From the NCBI RefSeq assembly GCF_003201875.1, contig NZ_QJKD01000025.1:1-64000 (forward strand): 64,000 bases of DNA, given 5' to 3'. Both the position numbers and the translations under genes were made by a program. The DNA comes from Hungatella effluvii (GTDB lineage Bacteria > Bacillota > Clostridia > Lachnospirales > Lachnospiraceae). The notes beneath the pieces were generated by a model. The model was not told where the DNA came from, did not search any database, and was given only the letters and a program-made list of their open reading frames with translations. Positions 10,237 to 18,969 of this stretch are shown piece after piece. Numbering within the stretch: the stretch's first letter is position 1; each line of letters begins with the position of its first letter.

Positions 10237-11058
10237 TTATTTAATCGCTCCGCTCGTTCCCTCCACGATGTGTTTCTGTGCAAAGAGGAATACGATGATC
10301 GGGGGCAGAATCATAATGACTGTGATACAGAGCATCGGTATGATCTGTGTGCTGTGAACGCCCTTAAAGGATGCCAGCCCGAGTGCCAGGGTGAATTTAC
10401 TCCTGTCCTGTAAGAAAATGAGTGGTCCCAGGTAGTCGTTCCACACGGTGATCATATTCAAAACGCCGACTAAGATTAACTGCGGCTTCATGATCGGCAT
10501 AAAAATCCGCCAGTAAATCTGGAATGCATTGGCGCCGTCGATTCTGGCCGCCTCCTCAAAGTCCTTCGGCACGCCCATCAGGAACTGCCTCATCAGGAAA
10601 ATATAGTAGGCGGAACCGAACCAGGCTGGGACGATCAGAGGCTTTAATGTATTAATCCATCCAAATATCTTGAACTCCATGTACTGCGGGATCATCGTCA
10701 CATCCCAGGGGATCATCATGGTGGACAGCAGAATCATAAACAGGACATTTTTGCCTTTGAAATTATATCTTGCAAAACCATAGGCCACCAGCGAACAGGA
10801 GATAATCTGTCCCGCCGTGGTTCCGACCGTTACCACAATGGAATTCCAGAGGTAACGTCCGAAGGGCTGAGCGTTCCATGCATTTAAGTAGTTTTCCACC
10901 AGCCATTTCTTCGGGAACATCTTAGGCGGATAGGCGATGGCTTCCGCCTCCGTCTTAAATGTGGTAAACAGCATATAGACGAACGGCGACAGGAAATAGA
11001 GGGCCATAATGGTCAAAAGCACGTAGATGATGATCTTTGATTTTTTCGACATACTCAT
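10237..11058 (-). CDS. Carbohydrate ABC transporter permease, MalG type
   Basis: The 273-aa membrane protein has six predicted helices and the EAA loop (EEAARIDGANAFQIYWRIFMPIMKP, shown only in part) that contacts the ATPase. It ends KHIVEGTSGAIK, typical of CUT1-family MalG proteins. It pairs with the MalF-type permease 2 bp upstream and the lipoprotein binding component. No ATP-binding subunit is encoded in the window; CUT1 systems of Firmicutes commonly share one MsmK/MsiK-like ATPase encoded elsewhere. Confidence 0.93.
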   Translation of the reverse strand: MSMSKKSKIIIYVLLTIMALYFLSPFVYMLFTTFKTEAEAIAYPPKMFPKKWLVENYLNAWNAQPFGRYLWNSIVVTVGTTAGQIISCSLVAYGFARYNFKGKNVLFMILLSTMMIPWDVTMIPQYMEFKIFGWINTLKPLIVPAWFGSAYYIFLMRQFLMGVPKDFEEAARIDGANAFQIYWRIFMPIMKPQLILVGVLNMITVWNDYLGPLIFLQDRSKFTLALGLASFKGVHSTQIIPMLCITVIMILPPIIVFLFAQKHIVEGTSGAIK

Positions 11059-11060
11059 AA

Positions 11061-11984
11061 TTACTTCCTGCCTTTCTTGGTCTTCTTCGTGGAATTCTTG
11101 GCCTCGGTCTCATAGAATACCCATGCAGAGGAGGACTTGAATACGAGGGCTGTCAGGAACAGGATAATGACAAACATCACCCATGCGTTGGCACTTGCGT
11201 ATCCCAGCTTGTGGTGCTTGAACGCGTTGTTGTAGGTAAACATCCCGTAGAAATATGTAGATTTTAACGGTCCGCCGTTTGTGAGCAGCATGACGAGGGT
11301 CAGCTGCTGGAATGCGCTGATTAACGATGTAATCAAGTTAAACAGAATCGTCGGCGTGATAATCGGCAGTGTGATGGAAAAGAACTGTCTCGCCGGGCTG
11401 GCGCCATCCAGGGAAGCAGCCTCATATAAGTCGATGGGAATGCTCTTAATATCCGTATAGAATATCAGCATCATGGTCCCCACACCGAACGCGCTCGCCA
11501 GAATAACGGCCAGAAGCGCCCATGAAGGATCCACCAGCCAGTTAGGGCCTTCGATTCCCAGCAGAGAGAGCAGATAGTTTAACACACCGTAGTTGCCGTT
11601 TAAAATCCACCCCCAGATGATGGAGATGGCAACGCCGGATACGACTGCGGGGATATAGAAAATGGTTCTGTAAATTTTGACACCCTTTACCGGCTGCGTG
11701 ATCAGCATGGCCAGGAACAGGGCGATAATCATGTTAAGGGGTACGAAGATTGCGGCATATTTTAATGTGATGACCAGAGATTTGTAAAACTGTTTATCCT
11801 TTGTAAACATTTCCACATAATTCCCCAGTCCCCGGAACGTCGGCGTCGATGTGATCGGCCAGTCAAAGAAGCTCATCACCAGCGACAGAATTAAGGGACC
11901 TGCTGTAAAGACGATGAACCCGATGATCCACGGCAGGATGAACAGATAGGGAGTTGCCTTTCTAAGGAAACTTTTCTTCTCCAT
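11061..11984 (-). CDS. Carbohydrate ABC transporter permease, MalF type
   Basis: The 307-aa protein has a positively charged start (MEKKSFLRKATPYLF), six membrane helices and an EAA motif (YEAASLDGASPARQFF near residue 190). It forms the permease pair with the following MalG-type gene. The ATG is preceded by ATGGAGGTAAATC. The gap to the binding-protein stop is 60 bp. Like its partner it belongs to the CUT1 family for oligosaccharides. Confidence 0.93.
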   Translation of the reverse strand: MEKKSFLRKATPYLFILPWIIGFIVFTAGPLILSLVMSFFDWPITSTPTFRGLGNYVEMFTKDKQFYKSLVITLKYAAIFVPLNMIIALFLAMLITQPVKGVKIYRTIFYIPAVVSGVAISIIWGWILNGNYGVLNYLLSLLGIEGPNWLVDPSWALLAVILASAFGVGTMMLIFYTDIKSIPIDLYEAASLDGASPARQFFSITLPIITPTILFNLITSLISAFQQLTLVMLLTNGGPLKSTYFYGMFTYNNAFKHHKLGYASANAWVMFVIILFLTALVFKSSSAWVFYETEAKNSTKKTKKGRK

Positions 11985-12044
11985 GATTTACCTCCATTTA
12001 AGTTCCCCGCGCAGGGTTTGCCTGCCGCGGGGAATGTCTGCAGT

Positions 12045-13286
12045 TTACTGCATCTCGGATACCGCCTCATTCAGTACGGCTGCCGGATCTTCCATGGTAC
12101 TCGGGTTATAGACACGCTCAAAGGTCAGATCCAGGGTGTCCTTAAGCTCGGACCAGTTGTCTACAATAAAGCTTGCAGGTGTGTAACCGCTGCTCTGCTC
12201 CAGCATGGAGTAGAATGGAGCGTTGGCCGGATCGTCCAGGATCTTCTCGGACTCTACGACAGACTTTAAAGCCGGAAGCTCATAGCCGATTCTCGCCTTG
12301 TTCATCTCCTCGCCTGTCCAGTATTTCACAAACTCCCAGGCGACGTCTTTGTTCTTGGAATCCTTGGAAATCGATACACCTGAGGAGCTTAAGATGCTGA
12401 CAGAATCATGGCCCGCTCCTGCAAATGCCGGAATATCGACGATACCGTAGTTTAAGCCGTCCTCATTAAAGGTAGAAACAGACCATGCGCCGTAGATATA
12501 CATGGCAGTCTGGCCGCTTCGGAACTCATCTGTACCGTTCTTCTCCGTAGCCACCCCGTATCCGTCCTTTTCCATATTCTGGAACATGGCGACAGCGTCA
12601 ACCGCCTTGCCGGAGTTTAAATTTCCATCCAGTTTTCCGTCCTTATCCACAAACGCGGTTCCGTTGCTCCATAAATACATCTCATAATCGTATGGATCCG
12701 GCTTCATCTGGAAGGAAAAGCCCTTCACGCCGTCCACCTTCTCGGTGATCGTCTTCGCTGCCGCCATCAGATCGTCCCATGTCCAGTCGTTGGTCGGTTC
12801 AGCGACTCCCGCCTGTGTGAAAATATCCTTATTATAAAACAGCGCGTGTGTGGTAAAGCCTACCGGAATGCCATAGACCGAATCTCCCTTGGAGTTATAT
12901 GGCCATAACGCGTCGTAGAAGTTGTCCTTATAATCTGCGCCCTCTTTTTCTATGTAGGAATCCAGCGGTTCCAGGCCTTCATAGTAGGACGGGTAATCCC
13001 ACATGTAGAGCACGTCCGGCGTATCTCCCGATCCCATGCCGGCGCTGATCTTTGTATCATACTCGCTTCCGTAAGCTTCCAGTGAGACCTCGATGTCGTC
13101 GTGGCTGGCGTTGAACTGGTCTACCAGCGCCTGCTGCTTATCCAGATCCTCTGCATTGTCCCACGATGCAAAACGGATCTTTACCTTGCCGCCGTTTGCC
13201 TGGCTGTCAGCCTTCGCCCCACACCCGCTCAGTACTGTCACAGCCGCTACAGAAAGAGCTGCAATCACCGCAATTGTCTTTTTCAT
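12045..13286 (-). CDS. Sugar ABC transporter substrate-binding lipoprotein
   Basis: The 413-aa product begins with a lipoprotein signal (VTVLSGCG, lipobox cysteine at about residue 22) followed by an extracellular solute-binding fold of family 1 (for example KISAGMGSGDTPDVLYMWDYP). It captures the oligosaccharide at the cell surface and passes it to the two permeases. It is the first gene of the 3.2-13.3 kb operon, preceded by GAGGAAATAATT and an AT-rich control region rich in palindromes. Specificity is unknown; the downstream enzymes suggest a galactosyl/glucosyl oligosaccharide. Confidence 0.93.
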   Translation of the reverse strand: MKKTIAVIAALSVAAVTVLSGCGAKADSQANGGKVKIRFASWDNAEDLDKQQALVDQFNASHDDIEVSLEAYGSEYDTKISAGMGSGDTPDVLYMWDYPSYYEGLEPLDSYIEKEGADYKDNFYDALWPYNSKGDSVYGIPVGFTTHALFYNKDIFTQAGVAEPTNDWTWDDLMAAAKTITEKVDGVKGFSFQMKPDPYDYEMYLWSNGTAFVDKDGKLDGNLNSGKAVDAVAMFQNMEKDGYGVATEKNGTDEFRSGQTAMYIYGAWSVSTFNEDGLNYGIVDIPAFAGAGHDSVSILSSSGVSISKDSKNKDVAWEFVKYWTGEEMNKARIGYELPALKSVVESEKILDDPANAPFYSMLEQSSGYTPASFIVDNWSELKDTLDLTFERVYNPSTMEDPAAVLNEAVSEMQ

Positions 13287-13500
13287 ATAATTATTTCCTC
13301 CTTAACTTTTTGGTAAATACATCGTAGCATATCTTGGTAAAATATTCAATATTTTACTTAATAAAAATTACATTTTCAATATTATGCATGATTTTTACGC
13401 CTTGTTTTTGTGCATTATTTATAATAAATCTGACTATTTTTTAACTAAATATGCTCATCGTTATATTTTCAGTTTTTTATTAAGTAAAATTTTACCTTTA
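13287..13500 (-). promoter_or_regulatory. Promoter and palindromic sites of the glycan-uptake operon
   Basis: A minus-strand promoter TTGAAT (13344-13349), 17-bp spacer, TACGAT (13321-13326) sits about 35 bp before the binding-protein ATG. Its -35 box lies inside a 21-bp perfect palindrome, GTAAAATATT-C-AATATTTTAC (13337-13357). A 15-bp sequence, ttttacttaataaaa (13352-13366), recurs in inverted orientation at 13475-13489, next to a second palindrome GTAAAATTTTAC (13484-13495). The repeated TTTTAC half-sites look like binding sites for a local regulator; which one is not shown. Confidence 0.55.
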
Positions 13501-13644
13501 TTATCTCGATAATACTATTTTTTTACCGTGGTATAGTTTCTTCAGTTTTTTCTCGGTTTACGTGTTTTCCGAAGAAGGAAAAAATTACTGTTGAAAAGAA
13601 TTTGGCAGTTTTAAAGCAGTGGCTTAAACTTGCAGGAAAAGCGG

Positions 13645-13707
13645 ATAAAAATGACCGGGAGTGCCGGACACAGAATACATGTGTCCGGCACTCCCAGTCA
13701 TTTTTAT
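13645..13707. terminator. Very long bidirectional terminator hairpin
   Basis: Arms of 27 bp (13645-13671 and 13681-13707) with one mismatch enclose a 9-nt loop. Both outer ends are A/T runs (ataaaaatgac and gtcatttttat), so the hairpin ends in a U-tract on either strand. It lies 93 bp after the GH42 stop and separates that unit from the control region of the ABC/GH operon. Confidence 0.85.
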
Positions 13708-13799
13708 GGTTCTTTTATGGTTCATAACCAGAATTCAGAGGTTTTCGGCGGGCCGTGAACGCCCCCTAAGACAGCCTCTCTCATCATCAGAATCTCTGA

Positions 13800-15791
13800 T
13801 TATCTTAAATCTTCCCTCTCGAGTATCTGCACCTCATATCCATTAAGCTTCCCTGCCTCTTCACCATAGACCAGCCGGTAGGAGGAATCCACGGAGTAAG
13901 TCCTCTCCCTGTCTGTATGATTCATAGCAAAGATCCATCTGCGGTCAGCTTTTTCTCTGGCGGCAAGCTCTACACCTTCATCCGCATTTCCCAACGCTGC
14001 AATCCCCGCTGCATCTGTCATATACCGGACCAGGGCCGCCATGAACGCCTCGTCAGGCTCCGTTCCGATGTAGTAACAGCAGCCCTGTCCGTATTCATTC
14101 TTAGTAATGCAAGGCTCTCCAGCATAAAATTCACTGGCATAGACTGCAAGGACCTCCGCTCCCTCCTTCACGGTTATGATGTCACACCAGTTTCGGGCTG
14201 TGTGGCTTTCATTTTGAAAGACCGCCGATACTCTTGCATCTCTTAAGCAGTCATAATCCAATACCTCCGAACCCGTAAGCTCAGACAGCCGTCCCGGAAG
14301 TTCCCTGTCGGTCATACAGATATTGGTCTCATCCTTCACTCCGGTTCGCATGGTAAGGACTAAATGGCCGCCGTTTTTCACATAACGGAAGTAACGTTCC
14401 TCCAGTTCAGAATTCATCAGATACTGAAGCGGGGCGACAAGCAGCTTATATTTGCCGAAATCCCCGTCATCCGGTACGAAATCCACTGGGATCTGTCTGT
14501 CGTAAAATGCCCTGTAGTATTCCTGAATCTGCTCTGTATAAGACATATTGGGATTCTGCGGCTGAATCTGAAGGGCGTAATTCTGCCGGAACGAATATAC
14601 GATCCCGACTTTTGGAGCGGGCATGGAGCCCTCCATCTTTTCCATCAATGGGGCTGCCTTCTGTATCATTTCCTTTAACTCGTAGTATCTGCGGCCGGGA
14701 TTACCGCTGTGAGGCAGGATTCCGTGCCAGTACTGCTCCGTTCCCATCGCGCAGACTCTCCAGCGGAAATATACCACCGCATCGGCTCCGTGAGCCACCG
14801 ACTGGAGAGACCACAGGGAAAGCTGCCCCGGCGCCGGTGCGCGCCCCATCACTTCCCAGCCGGTAATTCCTGACTGCTGCTCCATGATCCAGAAGTTTTT
14901 ATTTTTGTAGCTTCTTACCACATCCAGGGTGGACGCCAGGATATCGCCGCGTCCGTGGGACTCATCGGCAAAAAATCCGCCGGGATACTGGTCATGACTG
15001 ACAAAATCCAGTTCTTTTCCCAAATCATAGTAGTCCACCTTATCGGCAAATCCCATATAATTGTGGGTGATAAAATGATTCGGGCAGTATTTGCGGATAA
15101 TATCGGTCTGCTCCTTCATGAAATCCACAATCAAGTCAGAACAGAAGCATTTCCAGTCCAGCATAGCGGATGGGTTCTCTCCTGTCACTGTAATCCCTGG
15201 TGTAAATACTTCCGAAAATTCATTGTACTCCTGGCTCCAGAAGGCATTGCCCCAGGCTTCGTTCAAGCGGTCCACTGTACCGTATTTCTTTTCGAGCCAT
15301 CCCTGGAAGTTCTTCCGGCAGCTTTCGCACATACACAAATCATGATGGCTGTTTCCCAGCTCATTGTCCGGCTGCCATCCGATGACATTCGGATTGTCTT
15401 TATAATGAACCGCCATAGCGGTCACAATTTTCCGCACAAACCCACGGTATACGGCATTGGACTGGCAGTCATGGTGACGCCCCCCGAAGCCTCTTACCCG
15501 TCCCTCCCTGTCCACCGGAAGAATCTCAAGATAGCGGTTTACCATCCAGGCAGGCGGAGCGGCCGTAGGCGTTCCCACAATCGTCCTGATTCCGTAGCGG
15601 CCCAGCAGATCGATGGCATCGTCCAGCCATGCAAAGTCATACTTTCCTTCCTGCGGTTCCAGCTTGTGCCAGGAAAATTCAGCCATTCGGACTACCGCAA
15701 GCCCCATCTCCTTCATCAGTTCAGCATCGGTCTCCCACCGATCTCTCTGCCAGTGTTCCGGGTAATAATCGACTCCAAAATGAATGCCCAT
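13800..15791 (-). CDS. Beta-galactosidase, GH42
   Basis: The 663-aa protein starts MGIHFGVDYYPEHW, a GH42 hallmark, followed by a TIM barrel with acid/base E144 (GWQPDNELG) and nucleophile E304 (FWIMEQQSGITGW). Trimerisation and C-terminal beta domains follow. The cysteines C153, C155 and C158 in LCMCESCRK, together with the earlier HHDC, resemble the metal-binding cluster known in several GH42 enzymes. There is no signal peptide, so it is intracellular. It lies 34 bp after a LacI-family gene, with a GGAG ribosome site, and forms a two-gene operon with it. Confidence 0.95.
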   Translation of the reverse strand: MGIHFGVDYYPEHWQRDRWETDAELMKEMGLAVVRMAEFSWHKLEPQEGKYDFAWLDDAIDLLGRYGIRTIVGTPTAAPPAWMVNRYLEILPVDREGRVRGFGGRHHDCQSNAVYRGFVRKIVTAMAVHYKDNPNVIGWQPDNELGNSHHDLCMCESCRKNFQGWLEKKYGTVDRLNEAWGNAFWSQEYNEFSEVFTPGITVTGENPSAMLDWKCFCSDLIVDFMKEQTDIIRKYCPNHFITHNYMGFADKVDYYDLGKELDFVSHDQYPGGFFADESHGRGDILASTLDVVRSYKNKNFWIMEQQSGITGWEVMGRAPAPGQLSLWSLQSVAHGADAVVYFRWRVCAMGTEQYWHGILPHSGNPGRRYYELKEMIQKAAPLMEKMEGSMPAPKVGIVYSFRQNYALQIQPQNPNMSYTEQIQEYYRAFYDRQIPVDFVPDDGDFGKYKLLVAPLQYLMNSELEERYFRYVKNGGHLVLTMRTGVKDETNICMTDRELPGRLSELTGSEVLDYDCLRDARVSAVFQNESHTARNWCDIITVKEGAEVLAVYASEFYAGEPCITKNEYGQGCCYYIGTEPDEAFMAALVRYMTDAAGIAALGNADEGVELAAREKADRRWIFAMNHTDRERTYSVDSSYRLVYGEEAGKLNGYEVQILEREDLR

Positions 15792-15825
15792 AGTATTTCG
15801 TCTCCTTTATGTATCATTGTTTTAT

Positions 15826-16845
15826 TTATAGTTTTTTTACAGAATTCCCCTCGCTCAAATACGGTTTGAAGGAGTTAAAATAGTTTACTTTGCGCCCCTC
15901 AATCATATCCAGCAGGGTACTGACGCAGCACTCCGCCTGCTCCCCGATGTTTAAAGACACAGAAGAAAGAAACGGCGTCACATACTTCCTGTTTTCGATC
16001 CCATCGATACCGAGAATCGATATATCTTCAGGAACCCTGATGTTCAGTTGTTCAAAACGCCTCAGCATTCCCAGAGCAAACTCATCATTAAAGCAGATGA
16101 TGGCGGTCGCCCCACAGTTTTGTTCGAGAAACCGGTCAGCACCGCTCATTCCCTCCTCGAAAAAATTCTCTCTAGCAAAAGCCGGTCTCGTGTTTCTGGC
16201 ATTATCGATTACGTAATCCCTAAATTGTTTTCCATAGACCGGCTTCATCTGATTACCAAAGGCCACATGCCTCGGATGTAAACGGCTGTCATGAAAGAAA
16301 TCATATAAAGTAGCAAAGGCAATCTTTTTATGTCCCATCTCTTTTAAGTAAGCAAGTCCAAGCTCTACCGCATCGTACGTATCCACATCCACATAGGGAA
16401 TCCGTTTTAAATTTTTAACCGGTACTCCGTAGGAGGCAGTAACAATCGGCATATAAAACGATTCTCCCAATAGTGCCTGCACCTCCTCCGCAACACTGTC
16501 GTTCTCCACAATCATTCCATCCATCAGCATGGTTTTTACCCGATCTACACTGAAATTAGAAAAGTAGAACAATGTGTACCCGCGATCCATGGCGTAATCG
16601 GACATTTTATTAAAAAGTTCTTTATAAAAGGAATTGTAGATATCTGAACCAAAAAAACACAACTGATAAGTCTGTCTGTTTTTCAGAGAGTTACTCAGGG
16701 GATTCGGCCTGTAGCCCAATTCCTCCACCGCTTTATAGATCGCTTCCTTCTTATCCTTTGCAACATATCCTCTGCCGTTCATTGCTCTGGAAACCGCGCT
16801 GACCGATACGCCGGCCCTCTTCGCTACATCTTCTCTCGTAATCAC
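15826..16845 (-). CDS. LacI-family regulator of the GH42 gene
   Basis: The 339-aa product has a LacI helix-turn-helix (REDVAKRAGVSVSAVSRAMN) and sugar-sensor domain (FNDEFALGML; ISILGIDGIE). The start is a GTG at 16845 preceded by GGAGGAAATAATCC. It is followed by the GH42 beta-galactosidase, which it most likely controls together with itself, through the dyad overlapping its promoter at 16918-16955. Confidence 0.9.
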   Translation of the reverse strand: MITREDVAKRAGVSVSAVSRAMNGRGYVAKDKKEAIYKAVEELGYRPNPLSNSLKNRQTYQLCFFGSDIYNSFYKELFNKMSDYAMDRGYTLFYFSNFSVDRVKTMLMDGMIVENDSVAEEVQALLGESFYMPIVTASYGVPVKNLKRIPYVDVDTYDAVELGLAYLKEMGHKKIAFATLYDFFHDSRLHPRHVAFGNQMKPVYGKQFRDYVIDNARNTRPAFARENFFEEGMSGADRFLEQNCGATAIICFNDEFALGMLRRFEQLNIRVPEDISILGIDGIENRKYVTPFLSSVSLNIGEQAECCVSTLLDMIEGRKVNYFNSFKPYLSEGNSVKKL

Positions 16846-17164
16846 CGGATTATTTCCTCCTTACTTTTTATTTTAATGAGTTCGTCATTTATTTCAATAA
16901 TTTCTTATGTGCACAGATGAGTCATAGTGTATATTGTACTATTTCATATGACTCACGTGAAGCATATTTCTTGTCTTTTTGTTGTTTATTTTTATATTTT
17001 GCACATAGCTTATAGAACTATGTTTATATATTTTTAACTTGTACTGTGAACAGGTCATACAGGGTTTCACTTGTATGTCTATGATTTTATCAAAAAGCAT
17101 ACGGAACAACGCCGGCCAAATACCGGCAGAACGCCCTGAAATAGCGAAAGCAAAAAACGAAAAG
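16846..17164 (-). promoter_or_regulatory. Promoter and dyad upstream of the LacI-GH42 operon
   Basis: A 9-bp inverted repeat, TGAGTCATA (16918-16926) and TATGACTCA (16947-16955), brackets a minus-strand -10 box TACAAT (16933-16938) whose -35 is TTCACG 17 bp upstream. This arrangement fits an autoregulatory operator. The rest of the gap up to 17164 is AT-rich and shows no convincing gene. Confidence 0.55.
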
Positions 17165-17210
17165 AAAAAACGCTGTGCTGTCCCTTTCCTCGGACAGCAC
17201 AGCGTTTTTT
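17165..17210. terminator. Rho-independent terminator after the beta-lactamase-like gene
   Basis: Perfect 19-bp arms (aaaaaacgctgtgctgtcc at 17165-17183 and its complement at 17192-17210) enclose an 8-nt loop, with A/T runs on both sides. It lies 8 bp past the stop of the gene at 17218-18747 and can act in both directions. Confidence 0.92.
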
Positions 17211-17217
17211 TCTTCTA

Positions 17218-18747
17218 TCAGCTTTCATACAGATTCGCAGCCTTCTTTACCAGCCTTTCCAGAAGCTTCTGCATATTTCCGATCACCGGGTGATCTCCCA
17301 GGCTGTATTCCTCCGCCACCGGTTTCATCTTAGGAAATGCCAGCCAGGTGCTTCCCGCCTCATCTTCCCATACCGCGATCTTAAGAGGAAGCTCCAGGGC
17401 GATGCTCTGGTCCGCCTGCATGAGTCCGGTTCCAACCTTCGGCGCTCCGAATACGAGAACTGTTGTCGGTCTCAGTTCCAATCCTGCCTCCGCCGCGTTC
17501 CCTGCATGATCGAATTTGGCAAACACCGGGATATCCAGTGCGTTTAACTGCTTCTCCAGCCTGTTTACCGTCTCGTCTGCCGAGAACTGGCCTTCCATCA
17601 GGAACAGCCGCGTATCATCGTAATTGGTGGACAGGAGATCTCCGAAGGCGCCGGCGATCTTTCTTCCCAGATTCGTGAAATCCACGCCCTCCTTGTTTGC
17701 CATCAGGGTAACGCATACCAGCTCCTCCGGATGGGTAAAGCGGCTTAAGAAAGAAGAAAATCCGGGTACGGAACCTTTGATGTCCATCAGGCCTCTGTGA
17801 TGGTAGAACTGCCATCCGGCACTGCCCGGAACGGTCCGTCCATCGGGAAGCGTCCATGACGCGTAGACAACCGCCCTGTCTTCCGGCTTTTTGATCAGGA
17901 CACCGCCAGCAAGACCGATATCCCAGAAGGAGATATCCTGCGCCGACGCCCACACGTCCCCAAAACCGCGGAGGGCGGAGGAATGCATCTGCGGAAACGC
18001 ACTTCCGTCGCTCTGGTAACTGACAGCCGTCTCCGCCGGATCAATATACCGGCCGTCGGTCTTAAAGATCTGGTGAACGTATTCACTCAAGGATAAATCC
18101 TCCTGATGAAATGCTGAGAGACCATCCGAAAACGATGTATGCTTAAGCCCAAGGAGTTCAAACTGATTCTTCCTGACGAATTCCTGGTACGCCATTTTGC
18201 TCACTCTCTCGACCACTTCGGTCAGAAGGAGGAAATTCGTTGCACTCTGAGCCACCTCTGTTCCGGGTTCAAACTGAAGAGGCAGATCTGCAGTCAGACC
18301 CATCAGTTCTTCAAACGTCCACTCTCTCGTAAGGCTGAATCCCTCCTGCTTCCTGTAATCCGCAAGTCCCGAAGCGTGATGAAGCAATTGACGAACCGTA
18401 ATGCTCTTCCACTGTTCCGGGAGTGGATCCACATACTCTGCGGCAGGAACGTCCAACTCCACACTTCCCTCCTCGTACAGCTGCATGACCGCCACTGCCG
18501 CATATCCCTGGGAAATAGGACCTGCCGGCCAAAGTGTATTCACCGATGCGAGACGCTTCTGTCCGGCATCTGAAAATCCGTATCCCACAACCCGCGGAAT
18601 ATAGGGAGCCTGAACAATTGCCAGGGTCAGTCCCGGGATCTCCTGTTCCTCCATAAACTCCCATACCATCTCATCCACGGTTCTTCCAAGATAAGATACA
18701 TCCGCGCTGCCCCTCATCTTCATCTCTGTGTGTTCTCTTGTGTTCAT
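17218..18747 (-). CDS. Beta-lactamase-like pseudoenzyme fused to a DUF302 domain
   Basis: The start is the ATG at 18747, preceded by AAAGGAG at 8-base spacing, giving 509 aa. Residues 20-370 follow the serine beta-lactamase / class C penicillin-binding fold (ITVRQLLHHASGLADY, PGTEVAQSATNFLLL, GSVPGFSSFLS). The catalytic residues are gone: the SxxK tetrad reads P77-I-S-Q80, and the YxN motif reads Q167-S-A169. Residues about 385-475 match the DUF302 pattern (KFDHAGNAAEAGLELRPT; LVFGAPKVGTGLMQ). No signal peptide is seen, so it is probably cytosolic. It cannot be a normal serine hydrolase; a binding or scaffold role is inferred. It is a single-gene unit with its own promoter and terminator. Confidence 0.8.
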   Translation of the reverse strand: MNTREHTEMKMRGSADVSYLGRTVDEMVWEFMEEQEIPGLTLAIVQAPYIPRVVGYGFSDAGQKRLASVNTLWPAGPISQGYAAVAVMQLYEEGSVELDVPAAEYVDPLPEQWKSITVRQLLHHASGLADYRKQEGFSLTREWTFEELMGLTADLPLQFEPGTEVAQSATNFLLLTEVVERVSKMAYQEFVRKNQFELLGLKHTSFSDGLSAFHQEDLSLSEYVHQIFKTDGRYIDPAETAVSYQSDGSAFPQMHSSALRGFGDVWASAQDISFWDIGLAGGVLIKKPEDRAVVYASWTLPDGRTVPGSAGWQFYHHRGLMDIKGSVPGFSSFLSRFTHPEELVCVTLMANKEGVDFTNLGRKIAGAFGDLLSTNYDDTRLFLMEGQFSADETVNRLEKQLNALDIPVFAKFDHAGNAAEAGLELRPTTVLVFGAPKVGTGLMQADQSIALELPLKIAVWEDEAGSTWLAFPKMKPVAEEYSLGDHPVIGNMQKLLERLVKKAANLYES

Positions 18748-18922
18748 ACTGAATACTCCTTTCGTTTTGGACCGGTCGCCTCTCGTTTCACGCACTGACA
18801 ATCCCGCCAGTTCTCTATGGTGAACTCTGTGGCCGTATACTTAGACTTGTTTTGCTGTTGCTGGTGTGTTACTGCTGTTGTTACTACTGCCGTCATCGCT
18901 GTCACTACTGTTATAATTTAAG

Positions 18923-18969
18923 TTACAGTTTATACTGTAATAATACATGTTACAGTATAAACTGTCAAC
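18923..18969 (-). promoter_or_regulatory. Strong promoter overlaid by nested palindromic operators
   Basis: On the minus strand TTGACA (18963-18968), 17-bp spacer and TATTAT (18940-18945) form a near-consensus promoter. Two palindromes cover it: TTACAGT-TTAT-ACTGTAA (18923-18940), and TTACAGT-ATAA-ACTGTCA (18950-18967). The two are also inverted copies of each other, giving a larger nested dyad. They sit in the spacer and at the start-point region, the usual place for repressor binding. The half-site recalls BlaI/CopY-type TACA...TGTA boxes, but no regulator gene is adjacent. A leader of about 180 nt, rich in CTG/TTG/TAC triplets, precedes the start codon. Confidence 0.7.

Noticed and set aside
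14955-15869. 304-aa open frame on the plus strand opposite the GH42 gene
   Set aside because: Antisense shadow without ribosome site; crosses from the GH42 gene into the LacI gene region.
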